NCBI GenBank assembly: GCA_017624115.1
Contig: JAGANQ010000008.1
Coordinates: 1 to 60,733, forward strand
Origin: Lachnospiraceae bacterium
GTDB lineage: Bacteria > Bacillota > Clostridia > Lachnospirales > Lachnospiraceae
DNA: 60,733 nucleotides
Reading direction: 5' to 3'
In this document: positions 1 to 7,558 of the stretch, piece after piece
Position numbering within the stretch: the stretch's first letter is position 1
Layout of the letters: each line of letters opens with the position of its first letter
Position numbers and translations under genes: made by a program
The notes under the pieces: model-generated
What the model was told of the DNA's origin: nothing
The model's database searches: none
Seen by the model: only the letters and a program-made list of their open reading frames with translations

Positions 1-19
1 CCAACTGAGCTATCTGGGC
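1..19 (-). tRNA. tRNA gene, 5' end only (cut by window edge)
   Basis: Read on the minus strand the first 19 bases give GCCCAGATAGCTCAGTTGG, a typical tRNA acceptor 5' strand followed by the D-arm consensus. The anticodon lies outside the window, so the amino acid cannot be read; a Phe or Lys type would fit this 5' end. A consensus promoter sits just upstream on the same strand. Confidence 0.85.
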
Positions 20-56
20 ATTTGTTAAACTTCATTAAGAAGTAGCAACGTGGTTT

Positions 57-85
57 ATTATATATCAGACATTTCAATCTGTCAA
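57..85 (-). promoter_or_regulatory. Promoter of the truncated tRNA
   Basis: Minus strand: TTGACA (80-85), 17-base spacer, TATAAT (57-62). It is a perfect sigma-A consensus, pointing to the tRNA whose 5' end is at 19. Confidence 0.85.
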
Positions 86-116
86 GTAAAAAATGAAAAA
101 ATTATTATAAAAATGC

Positions 117-791
117 TTATGTAAGCGGAGAGACAGCATTACCTCTCTCTTTCTGGAGCCGCAGACGCTCCTTCATCGCGATATAGGCGTCAATGCCGGC
201 TGTGTTGGAGGTAATGCGGCAGCCACAAACCGTTTTGCCGCTTTCCAGCTCACGCCTGTTGACGATAATACCGTAGATGTTGAAGGAAAAGTTTTTCATA
301 AGCTCAGGAAAACGTTCATTCAGTACAAAATGAACCATGTCGCCGATAGCGCATTCCTTATCAGAGTCAACCGTAAAGCCGAAGCCGCTGATACTCAGAT
401 CCTTGATAATGGCATCATAAGGGGCACGGTGTACACCGACCATGACGGTTGTTTCGATACCGATATAGCAGCGGAAATGCCTGCGGCGGTTGTATTTGAC
501 ACTGGTGGTTGAGGCAGTAACCGCGTAGCATATTTCGCCCTTGCTGCGGCGGACAAGTGTAATATGTACATTTCGGAAAATGTGAGGAACTTGCTCATCG
601 ATATAGATAAGCAGATGAGTAGGAGTTCCGCTGAAGGAAACAGGCTTTTCATTTTTTAAAACGGGAGCGAGGTAAACACAGTGCCTTTGGGGATTGACAT
701 CCTCTACAGTACTGCTGAATTCCAACTGTTCGTTTCCTACAGAAGCGAGTATAGTAACCTTTTGTTCCTGTTGAAGCTCGTCTAAGCGCAT
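117..791 (-). CDS. PilZ domain protein (YcgR-like c-di-GMP receptor)
   Basis: 224 residues. The C-terminal half carries both c-di-GMP-binding signatures of the PilZ family: an Arg-rich RRRHFR motif at residues 102-107 and DLSISG at 131-136. The first 95 residues form a beta-rich N-terminal domain like the PilZN/YcgR_2 domain of flagellar-brake proteins. By family knowledge it binds c-di-GMP and adjusts motility or envelope functions; the target is not shown. The frame stays open upstream through tRNA-Leu, but the ATG at 791 has a GGAGGG Shine-Dalgarno 5 bases away and is the start chosen. A terminator separates it from the upstream tRNAs. An HD-GYP gene at 35429 could degrade the same messenger. 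Confidence 0.88.
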   Translation of the reverse strand: MRLDELQQEQKVTILASVGNEQLEFSSTVEDVNPQRHCVYLAPVLKNEKPVSFSGTPTHLLIYIDEQVPHIFRNVHITLVRRSKGEICYAVTASTTSVKYNRRRHFRCYIGIETTVMVGVHRAPYDAIIKDLSISGFGFTVDSDKECAIGDMVHFVLNERFPELMKNFSFNIYGIIVNRRELESGKTVCGCRITSNTAGIDAYIAMKERLRLQKERGNAVSPLT

Positions 792-834
792 AATGTCCCT
801 CCAAAGTAGTGTCCGTCTTGAAACCCATGTATAA

Positions 835-860
835 CAAAAAACATCACACTTAGTGTGATG
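835..860 (-). terminator. Intrinsic terminator after the tRNA-Tyr/tRNA-Leu transcript
   Basis: CATCACACT and AGTGTGATG (842-860) pair. On the minus strand the hairpin is followed by TTTTTT, so it ends the tRNA transcript before the PilZ gene. Confidence 0.75.
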
Positions 861-876
861 CTTTGTTATGCTGTAA

Positions 877-962
877 TGCCGGCGACCGGAATCGAACCGG
901 TACGGGAGATTAGTCCCGCAGGATTTTAAGTCCTGTGCGTCTGCCAGTTCCGCCACGCCGGC
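877..962 (-). tRNA. tRNA-Leu (anticodon UAA)
   Basis: On the minus strand, acceptor arms GCCGGCG/CGCCGGC, TTCGATTC T-loop, long variable arm and anticodon loop CTTAAAA place UAA as the anticodon. It is 86 bases including discriminator A. CCA is not encoded (TTA follows). Confidence 0.95.
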
Positions 963-964
963 AT

Positions 965-982
965 AAGAATCATATGATTCTT
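965..982. repeat. 18-base perfect palindrome between two tRNAs
   Basis: AAGAATCATATGATTCTT is fully self-complementary and fills almost the whole spacer between tRNA-Tyr and tRNA-Leu. In the joint transcript it would form a short hairpin, perhaps a processing site. There is no T-run, so it is not a terminator. Confidence 0.6.
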
Positions 983-984
983 AA

Positions 985-1066
985 TGGATGGAGAAGGATT
1001 CGAACCTTCGAAGTCGTCGACAACAGATTTACAGTCTGCCCCCTTTGGCCGCTCGGGAATCCATCC
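985..1066 (-). tRNA. tRNA-Tyr (anticodon GUA)
   Basis: Minus strand: acceptor GGATGGA/TCCATCC, anticodon loop CTGTAAA giving GUA, class II variable arm and GGTTCGAATCC T-arm. It is 82 bases with discriminator A; CCA is not encoded. It is the first gene of a tRNA-Tyr/tRNA-Leu unit. Confidence 0.95.
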
Positions 1067-1087
1067 AAATAGCTCTGACAGTTATCA

Positions 1088-1116
1088 ACTATAACATAAA
1101 GCTCGTGAAAGTGCAA
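1088..1116 (-). promoter_or_regulatory. Promoter of the tRNA-Tyr/tRNA-Leu unit
   Basis: Minus strand: TTGCAC (1111-1116), 17-base spacer, TATAGT (1088-1093), about 22 bases ahead of the tRNA-Tyr 5' end. Confidence 0.75.
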
Positions 1117-1180
1117 GAGTTTTTGTAGTTTTTTTTTAGAAAATGTGATATACTTTGTAGACACGGAAGAGAGGCATGTT

Positions 1181-2935
1181 ATGAAGATATTACTGACGGC
1201 AATTAACGCCAAATATATCCATTCCAATCTTGCAGTCTATGACCTGAGAGCGTACTGCCGGGAATACACAGAGCAGATTGAATTGGCAGAATACACGATA
1301 AATCATAACCCGGAGCATATTCTGGCAGATATATTCAGACGCAGACCGCAGGTGGCTGCATTTTCGTGCTATATCTGGAATATTGTGATGGTGGAAACAC
1401 TGATAGAAGAGATACGTAAGGTATTGCCGGAAACAGAGCTGTGGCTGGGCGGACCGGAGGTGTCTTACCGTGCAGAAGAGCTTCTTCGCAGGCATCATTG
1501 TCTGAAGGGAATTATGGCAGGTGAAGGAGAGAGTACCCTTTGTCAGCTGATGGAGTACTATGTGAAGCACAGCAGGAAGCTTTCAGAGGTACAGAACCTG
1601 GTTTACAGGGACGGAGAAGAAATTCACAGAACGCCGTGGGGTGAGATGCTTGCACTGTCGGATATACCATTTCCGTATGAGAATCTGGAAGAATTTGAAA
1701 ACCGGATTATCTATTATGAAAGCAGCCGCGGCTGCCCGTTTTCCTGCAGCTATTGTCTGTCCTCGGTGGAGAAGAAGCTGCGTTTCCGGGATACTGATAT
1801 GGTGAAGCGGGAACTGCAGTTTTTCCTTGACAGGAAGACGGCGCAGGTGAAATTCGTGGACCGCACCTTCAATGTCTGGCACGAGCATGCGATGGCAGTC
1901 TGGCAGTATATTTATGAGCATGATAATGGTATTACCAATTTTCATTTTGAGATAGCGGCGGATTTGCTGAATGAGGAAGAGCTTGCGCTGATGAAACAGA
2001 TGCGCCCGGGGCTGATACAGCTCGAGATAGGAGTGCAGTCTGTGAATGAACGCACATTGCAGGAAATCCGGCGTACCACGCATATGGATAAGCTCAGACA
2101 GACTGTGGCGGCGATACGGGAGAAGAGAAACATACATGTGCATCTGGATTTGATTGCCGGGCTTCCGTACGAGGATTATGACAGCTTCTGCCATTCCTTT
2201 AACGAAGTTTATGCGATGGAACCGGACCAGCTCCAGCTGGGATTTTTAAAGGTATTATCAGGCACGGATATGGAGAAGAGAGCAGATGAGTACGGACTTG
2301 TTTTTCGGGATATGCCGCCGTATGAGGTACTGTTTACAAACTGGATATCCTTTGAGGAGCTGCTTAAGCTTAAGGGTGTAGAGGAAATGGTGGAGGTGTA
2401 CTATAACAGTGCGCAGTTTACCGCCAGCATGAAGCTGCTGCTTCGCTGCTTTGAGACACCGTTTGCCATGTATGCTGCACTGGCGGATTATTATGAGCAG
2501 AGGGGACTGACTGACAGAAAACAGAACCGGGTTGACCGTTATGAGATACTCCTTGAGTTTGCAAAGGCATATTTGAGACAGGAGCAGACAGAGAGGTTCA
2601 GGGAATGTCTGGTTTACGACCTGTATCTGCGGGACAATATGAAGAACAGACCGGAATTTGCACCATCAGCAGAGCCCTATAAGGATGAGATAAAGGAATT
2701 CTACCGGAAAGAAGCCGGAGAGCGAAGGTATCTGCCGGAATACGAAGGATGCGATGGAAAACAGCTTGCAAGAATGACACATGTGGAGCATTTTTCACGC
2801 CACCCGCTTACGGGAGAAGAGCAGGAGCTGTTTTTGCTGTTTGACTATAAGAACAGGAATCCGCTGAGCTTTGAGGCGAAGGTGACAGAGCTGGATATCG
2901 GCAAGGAACGGCATAGAAATGGAGAATTGAGATGA
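1181..2935 (+). CDS. B12-binding domain radical SAM protein
   Basis: 584 residues. Residues 1-130 look like a cobalamin-binding Rossmann domain. A radical SAM core follows with the 4Fe-4S cluster motif CxxxCxxC at Cys185, Cys189 and Cys192. The long C-terminal part resembles the DUF4080-type extension of this subfamily. The reaction is unknown; class B radical SAM enzymes often do methyl transfers. The frame opens at a GTG at 1145, but a TATACT -10 element covers that spot (1149-1154). The ATG at 1181 with GAGAGG upstream begins the conserved MKILLTAINAKY start. Its stop overlaps the start of the exonuclease gene (ATGA), suggesting one transcript. Confidence 0.85.
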   Translation: MKILLTAINAKYIHSNLAVYDLRAYCREYTEQIELAEYTINHNPEHILADIFRRRPQVAAFSCYIWNIVMVETLIEEIRKVLPETELWLGGPEVSYRAEELLRRHHCLKGIMAGEGESTLCQLMEYYVKHSRKLSEVQNLVYRDGEEIHRTPWGEMLALSDIPFPYENLEEFENRIIYYESSRGCPFSCSYCLSSVEKKLRFRDTDMVKRELQFFLDRKTAQVKFVDRTFNVWHEHAMAVWQYIYEHDNGITNFHFEIAADLLNEEELALMKQMRPGLIQLEIGVQSVNERTLQEIRRTTHMDKLRQTVAAIREKRNIHVHLDLIAGLPYEDYDSFCHSFNEVYAMEPDQLQLGFLKVLSGTDMEKRADEYGLVFRDMPPYEVLFTNWISFEELLKLKGVEEMVEVYYNSAQFTASMKLLLRCFETPFAMYAALADYYEQRGLTDRKQNRVDRYEILLEFAKAYLRQEQTERFRECLVYDLYLRDNMKNRPEFAPSAEPYKDEIKEFYRKEAGERRYLPEYEGCDGKQLARMTHVEHFSRHPLTGEEQELFLLFDYKNRNPLSFEAKVTELDIGKERHRNGELR

Positions 2936-3660
2936 CAGACAGTTTTGTTGCGGTTGACATAGAGACTACCGGCTTGAATCCGGCGACTGAACGTATAATT
3001 GAGATTGGCGCAGTGCGTGTAAGAGAGAATCAGATAACGGAGACCTTTGATATACTGATTAATCCGGGCAGGATTCTGAGCAGCTTTATCATAGAGCTTA
3101 CAGGCATTACAGACGAGATGCTTGCCGGGGCGGCAGACACGAAAACGGCACTTTCAGAATTCCTGGAATTTATCGGGGAGGATGTGCTGCTGGGGCATCA
3201 TATATCCTTTGATTATAGTTTTCTGAAAAAGAATATTGTCAATGCAGGAGGAAGCTTTGAAAGGCTGGGCATCGATACCCTGAAAATAGCCAGAGCGGTG
3301 CTGCCGGAGCTGGAAAAGCGCAGTCTGGAGCATCTGTGCCGGTATTATCACATCTATAATGCACATGCACACCGTGCCTGTGATGATGCGAGAGCGACAG
3401 CAGAGCTTTATCTGCGGATGAAACAGGATTTTTACGGAAAATCAGAGGAAACGGATAAGCTTTTTAAGCCATTGCCGCTGGTATGCCAGGTGAAAAAGGA
3501 AAGTCCGGTTACTGCCGCGCAGATACGCTATCTGCGGGCGTTGCTGGAGTATCATAAGCTGGATTTGGGCATAGAACCGGAAAGCCTCACAAAAAGTGAA
3601 GCTTCCCGCCATATAGATAAGATTATTTTGAATTATGGAAGAATCTCAGGGAAGGACTGA
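2932..3660 (+). CDS. 3'-5' exonuclease, DnaQ/PolC epsilon type (DEDDh)
   Basis: 242 residues. DEDDh motifs are visible: DIETTG (Asp9, Glu11) for Exo I, a GHHISFDYSFL segment for Exo II, and HRACDDARA for Exo III with His and Asp. This is the proofreading-exonuclease fold used by DnaQ, the PolC insert and RNase T-like enzymes. The last 50 residues form a small extra domain (AAQIRYLRALLEYH...). It starts inside the radical SAM stop codon. Its 3' end overlaps the convergent gene at 3633 by 28 bases. It could be a stand-alone DNA proofreader or a repair/RNA exonuclease; the sequence does not say which. Confidence 0.88.
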   Translation: MTDSFVAVDIETTGLNPATERIIEIGAVRVRENQITETFDILINPGRILSSFIIELTGITDEMLAGAADTKTALSEFLEFIGEDVLLGHHISFDYSFLKKNIVNAGGSFERLGIDTLKIARAVLPELEKRSLEHLCRYYHIYNAHAHRACDDARATAELYLRMKQDFYGKSEETDKLFKPLPLVCQVKKESPVTAAQIRYLRALLEYHKLDLGIEPESLTKSEASRHIDKIILNYGRISGKD

Positions 3661-4259
3661 GACTGGGAACGCAGAGCTTCAAGCTGTTTTACCAGACTGT
3701 CTTTTAAAAGAGTGTCAAGCTCTGAGGCAGAGCTAATCAGGGAATTAATTCTGGAAGGCTCGTTCTGCTTCAGATAGAGCTTTGCCAGAAGTACGTAGCC
3801 TGCTGTGACATCGCTCTTTATAGATACGGCAAATTCAAGAACCTGTATCGCTTCGTGGTCGTAGCCCAGCGCAGAGAGACATTCCGCCCATTTCTGGAGC
3901 GTGCGGACAAGATTGGTGAAGTTCTGGTCATATTCTGTCAGGGCAGTTAGATTGGCGGGACCATACATGAGCTTAAGCTCGGTATTGGTATATTTGCTGA
4001 GATTAACAATCGTGCAGGCCGCGAGATTCCTGATGCTCTGCTGTATGTCATCAAGTTTTTCATCAATTCCTGAAAAAAAGGGTAGGGAATCCAGAGGAAT
4101 TGTGATATAATCAAGATTATCTAATGTCTGCCTGCGGACATTGTCGGCTTCTGCCTCGCGAATCCAGAAGGAATTATCCTGCCTGTCGCTTTTGCGCAGC
4201 TTGTAAGCGAGCCAGACCAGAAAAGTAACAAATAAAGCAAAAAATGTAGGAAAGCGCAT
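3633..4259 (-). CDS. Membrane-anchored TPR-like protein, function unknown
   Basis: 208 residues. One N-terminal membrane segment (FPTFFALFVTFLVWLAY) is followed by a soluble helical domain. Around residues 125-170 it contains helix pairs like tetratricopeptide repeats (LSALGYDHEAIQVLEFAV, AGYVLLAKLYLKQNEPSRI), so a protein-interaction role in or at the membrane is likely. The ATG at 4259 has GGAG 8 bases upstream. The gene converges on the exonuclease with overlapping 3' ends. Its start lies only 33 bases from the divergent small gene at 4293, so both promoters must reach into neighbouring coding sequence. No enzyme motif is seen. Confidence 0.7.
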   Translation of the reverse strand: MRFPTFFALFVTFLVWLAYKLRKSDRQDNSFWIREAEADNVRRQTLDNLDYITIPLDSLPFFSGIDEKLDDIQQSIRNLAACTIVNLSKYTNTELKLMYGPANLTALTEYDQNFTNLVRTLQKWAECLSALGYDHEAIQVLEFAVSIKSDVTAGYVLLAKLYLKQNEPSRINSLISSASELDTLLKDSLVKQLEALRSQSQSFPEILP

Positions 4260-4292
4260 AGCTGTTTCTCCAATCGTAAAAGAGGTGATAGT

Positions 4293-4397
4293 GTGAATTT
4301 TAACAATGCAAAAACAAAAAAAATAATATCTGCGGTTATCATCATTATTCTGGTGATTTCCATGGTGCTACCTGTATTACTTGGCGCAATATATTAA
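4293..4397 (+). CDS. 34-residue single-span membrane peptide
   Basis: A GTG start at 4293 with AGAGGTGATA directly upstream opens a 34-codon frame. The product begins with a short polar, lysine-containing stretch (MNFNNAKTKK) and continues as one hydrophobic helix to the C-terminus. That is the layout of a small inner-membrane protein. The well-spaced ribosome site and clean charge pattern support it as real; the short length and very close divergent neighbour (starts 33 bases apart) lower confidence. Function unknown. It could be co-transcribed with the VanW gene downstream. Confidence 0.6.
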   Translation: MNFNNAKTKKIISAVIIIILVISMVLPVLLGAIY

Positions 4398-4420
4398 AGT
4401 ATAGCGGAAATGAGTTATGG

Positions 4421-4452
4421 CGTCAACTCTTCATTTTTGCGGAGAGTTGACG
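4421..4452 (+). promoter_or_regulatory. Leader hairpin before the VanW gene
   Basis: CGTCAACTCT (4421-4430) and AGAGTTGACG (4443-4452) pair perfectly over 10 bp with a 12-base loop. No T-run follows, so it is not a typical terminator. It sits 30 bases ahead of the VanW start and could be an mRNA stability or protein-binding element. Confidence 0.45.
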
Positions 4453-4482
4453 GCTTATATGAAAATTGTATGGAGGAATATT

Positions 4483-6033
4483 ATGAAAAGAAATCATGCG
4501 TACGGAATAGCGGCGGCGGCAGTACTGAGTGCGGCGGCAGTTACCCAGACGATATGTCCGGTGCAGGCATCTGCAGCGGTTATTCTACAGACTACGGTGT
4601 ACGATGGTTTGACGGTTGGTCCTGTGGAAATCGGCGGCATGACAAAAGAGGAAGCAAAAAAGGCAGTAAATGAATATGTGGAAGAGCTGCTTACAAAGAA
4701 GGTTACACTATCCCTGCAGGGAAGTGATGAAAAGATAGAAGTAACAGTAGAGGACACTGGTTTTTCATGGGTCAATCAGGAGGTTATTGATGAGGTTGCA
4801 GGTATAGGAAAATCAGGCAATGTAGTGCGCAGATACAAGGCAAAGAAGGATATTGAATATGTACCGCAGACCTTCGAGATAGAATTTGCGGTGGATGAAG
4901 CGAAGATACGCCAGTGTATAGAGATGAATCGGGAGGCTTTAGAGGTGCAGGCGGTGGATGCCGTGCTGGAGAAAACAGAAGACGGATTTTCCATTATACC
5001 GGAGAAGAACGGAATTACAGTCGATGTGGATGTATCTGTGCAGACGGTTAAGAATTACCTGCTGAATGAGTGGAACTATGAGGACTGTACCGTGCAGCTT
5101 GCAGGGGCGGAGCTGATTCCCTCACTGACAAAGGCTGAATGTCAGAAGATACAGTCAGAGCCGATGGCGGAATTTATGACTGCTTATAAGTCATCCAGTG
5201 AGGCGAGATGCGGAAATATTGATGCGGCGGTAGATAAGATTAACGGTACGTTGCTGCTTCCGGGGGAGAGGTTTTCCTGCCTGGAGCATATGGTGCCGTT
5301 TACGGCAGAAAACGGATATTTTCCGGCAGGCTCTTACCTGAATGGCAAGCTCGTGGACAGCTTTGGCGGCGGTGTATGCCAGGTTTCTACCACGCTGTAT
5401 AATGCGGTGCTGTTAGCGGAGCTTGAGGTAAATCAGAGAAATAACCACGGGCTGACGGTAGGTTATGTGCAGCTTTCCTCTGATGCGGCAATCGCGGAGA
5501 GCAGCGGCATGGATTTTATCTTTACAAATAATACGAATGCACCGGTTTACCTGGAAGGCTTTACGAAGAATAAGACAGTGACCTTCCGCATTTATGGTAT
5601 GGATGAAAGACCGGAAAACAGGACGCTGGAATTTAAGCATGTTGTGACGGAGGTTCTTGAGCCACCGGCTGATGTCGTGACAGAAGACCCGGCACTTCCG
5701 GCAGGAACCACGCAGGTGACACAGAGCTCACATACCGGTTATCGTGCGGAGCTGTACAAATATATATACATAGATGGAGTAGAAACAGGAAGAGAAAAGG
5801 TGAATTCCAGTTATTATGCACCGGCTCCGAATTATGTATCGGTAGGACCAGGAACCGTATTGACAGAAGAGCCTGCAGGCGATACACCGGCGGATGTACC
5901 GGCTGACATACCGGTTGATGTACCATCCGGTGTGGCACCTGCAGACCCGTCACAGCAGCAGATTGTACCGCCTTCTGCACAGGAACCGGGGCAGTCTGAA
6001 CCGGGAGAGCTAAAGACGCCATCGGCAGGCTGA
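4483..6033 (+). CDS. Secreted VanW/G5 domain cell-wall protein
   Basis: 516 residues. An N-terminal signal peptide (about 1-31, ending near VQASA) is followed by a peptidoglycan-binding-like region to about residue 230. Next is a VanW domain at about 232-375 with the landmark SFGGGVCQVSTTLYNA, then a G5-type beta domain and a Pro/Asp/Ala-rich tail (repeats of ADVPAD type). VanW/G5 proteins of Firmicutes are exported and bind the wall; no enzymatic role is established. The ATG at 4483 is preferred because GGAGG lies 6 bases upstream and it begins the signal peptide; two upstream ATGs in frame lack this. A leader hairpin precedes it. The low-complexity tail may serve as a wall spacer. Confidence 0.88.
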   Translation: MKRNHAYGIAAAAVLSAAAVTQTICPVQASAAVILQTTVYDGLTVGPVEIGGMTKEEAKKAVNEYVEELLTKKVTLSLQGSDEKIEVTVEDTGFSWVNQEVIDEVAGIGKSGNVVRRYKAKKDIEYVPQTFEIEFAVDEAKIRQCIEMNREALEVQAVDAVLEKTEDGFSIIPEKNGITVDVDVSVQTVKNYLLNEWNYEDCTVQLAGAELIPSLTKAECQKIQSEPMAEFMTAYKSSSEARCGNIDAAVDKINGTLLLPGERFSCLEHMVPFTAENGYFPAGSYLNGKLVDSFGGGVCQVSTTLYNAVLLAELEVNQRNNHGLTVGYVQLSSDAAIAESSGMDFIFTNNTNAPVYLEGFTKNKTVTFRIYGMDERPENRTLEFKHVVTEVLEPPADVVTEDPALPAGTTQVTQSSHTGYRAELYKYIYIDGVETGREKVNSSYYAPAPNYVSVGPGTVLTEEPAGDTPADVPADIPVDVPSGVAPADPSQQQIVPPSAQEPGQSEPGELKTPSAG

Positions 6034-6060
6034 TAACAGGAAAAACATGAGGCTGAGGTT

Positions 6061-7074
6061 ATGAGGGAAGGAAAAATATCAGAACCTGTATGGAAACGTT
6101 CTGTATTAAAACGGATAAAAAACAGAAGAGAAGAGATAACAGTGGCGCCGGGTGTTGGTAAGTCAGGCAGCCTTCTGGATATGAAGGCAGGAAGAACGGT
6201 AGTATCTTCTGAGGCGGATTTTTTAAGCTCCTGGCAGTCAGGCAGCCACGTGTCGGGAAGACTTATCCTTAACAGGGCAGTTAATGCCTGTGCTGCTATG
6301 GGTGCATTACCTGTGGCAGTACAGGTTCAGCTTTTATGTCCTTTGGAGTTTATGGAATCGGATTTGAGGGAGCTGATTGGCATACTGGAGGAAGAGGCTG
6401 CTGTGCAGAATGTCTCGCTGCTTCCTGGAAAGATAGAAGCTTCGGGAGCAGTTACGGCTCCGTATTTGACGGTGAACGGAATCGGAATACTCAAGGAAGA
6501 GGGCTTTTGCCCATATGAAGGTGTAAAAGCAGGGCAGGAGCTTGTGCTCAGCAAGTGGATTGCACTGGAATCCACCGTGCTTCTGGCAGAGGAGCATGAG
6601 AAAGAGCTGCTTGCCCGTTATACTCCTGTGTTCGTGGATCATGCGCAGGAGCTTCTGAGATACATATCCACAGTTCCGGAGGCTGCAGTCGCGGTTAGGC
6701 ATGGCGTTACAGCCATGCTTCACGTAGAAGAGGGCGGAATATTCGGTGCGCTGTGGGAGCTTGCAGAGGGCGCCGGGCTTGGATTGGAGGTACAGGTGAA
6801 GTCCATTCCGGTCAGGCAGGAAACTATAGAAATCTGTGAGCTGTACAATAAGAATCCTTATCAGCTTCCTTCGGCGGGATGTCTTCTGATGGTGACAGAG
6901 CAGGGAGAACGGCTGAGAAGAGAGCTTTTGCAGGCAGGAATACCGGCAGTTGTGATTGGTGTGCTGACGGACGGAAAGGAACGTGTACTGCTGCATGAGG
7001 AAGAAAAGCGCTTTCTGGAGCTGCCGAAAATGAATGAGCTTAGAAATGAAAGTATAACAGGAGGACAAGGATAG
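6061..7074 (+). CDS. AIR synthase-related (PurM/HypE fold) protein
   Basis: 337 residues. The middle matches the PurM/HypE/ThiL ATP-binding fold: GRLILNRAVNACAAMGALPVAVQVQLLCP resembles the NDLAAMGA region of AIR synthases, LLPGKIEA the glycine/acid loop, and IFGALWELAEGAGLGLEV the second-domain segment. The N-terminal acidic motifs of true PurM are not obvious, so the substrate is unknown. It begins 27 bases after the VanW stop and ends 1 base before the Lrp-type regulator. It is therefore the first gene of a tight four-gene unit with the regulator, an aminotransferase and TrmL. Confidence 0.72.
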   Translation: MREGKISEPVWKRSVLKRIKNRREEITVAPGVGKSGSLLDMKAGRTVVSSEADFLSSWQSGSHVSGRLILNRAVNACAAMGALPVAVQVQLLCPLEFMESDLRELIGILEEEAAVQNVSLLPGKIEASGAVTAPYLTVNGIGILKEEGFCPYEGVKAGQELVLSKWIALESTVLLAEEHEKELLARYTPVFVDHAQELLRYISTVPEAAVAVRHGVTAMLHVEEGGIFGALWELAEGAGLGLEVQVKSIPVRQETIEICELYNKNPYQLPSAGCLLMVTEQGERLRRELLQAGIPAVVIGVLTDGKERVLLHEEEKRFLELPKMNELRNESITGGQG

Positions 7075-7075
7075 T

Positions 7076-7558
7076 ATGAGAGAGAAAATACTGGCTGTGA
7101 TAGAGAAAAACAGCAGAATTGATATAAAGGATCTGGCAATCCTGCTTGGCGAATCAGAGGTAGCTGTTGCCAATGAAATTGCAGAGATGGAGAAAGAAAA
7201 AATTATCTGTGGCTATCACACACTGATTAACTGGGATAACACTGGAGAGGAAAAGGTGACAGCACTGATTGAGGTGAAGGTAACTCCACAGAGGGGACAG
7301 GGCTTTGATAAGATTGCGGAGCGCATCTATAATTTCCCTGAGGTAAATGCCGTATATCTGATGTCCGGCGGCTTTGATTTTACTGTTATTATTGAGGAAA
7401 AAACAATGCGTGAGGTAGCTCAGTTTGTTTCCGATAAGCTGGCACCGCTGGATGCGATTTTAAGCACAGCAACACATTTTGTGTTAAAAAAATATAAGGA
7501 TCATGGTACTGTACTGGTAGATACCGTCCGTGAGGAAAGGATGCTGGTGACACCGTGA
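7076..7558 (+). CDS. Lrp/AsnC family transcriptional regulator
   Basis: 160 residues. The N-terminal winged helix (residues 1-55, ILAVIEKNSRIDIKDLAILLGESEVAVANEIAEME) and C-terminal RAM ligand/oligomerisation domain (EVNAVYLMSGGFDFTVIIE, about 85-150) are typical of the Lrp family. These sense amino acids and bind DNA as octamers. It lies directly upstream of, and overlaps, the aminotransferase gene, so it probably controls this operon in response to an amino acid. The final residues (about 150-160) extend past the usual core. The ligand cannot be read from sequence. Confidence 0.9.
   Translation: MREKILAVIEKNSRIDIKDLAILLGESEVAVANEIAEMEKEKIICGYHTLINWDNTGEEKVTALIEVKVTPQRGQGFDKIAERIYNFPEVNAVYLMSGGFDFTVIIEEKTMREVAQFVSDKLAPLDAILSTATHFVLKKYKDHGTVLVDTVREERMLVTP

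Noticed and set aside
792..956. Upstream extension of the PilZ reading frame
   Set aside because: It would run through the terminator and tRNA-Leu; the ATG at 791 has an ideal ribosome site.
6334..7173. 279-codon minus-strand frame opposite the AIR-synthase-like gene
   Set aside because: It runs across the boundary of two plus-strand genes, has no ribosome site, and its composition is that of a reverse complement of coding DNA.
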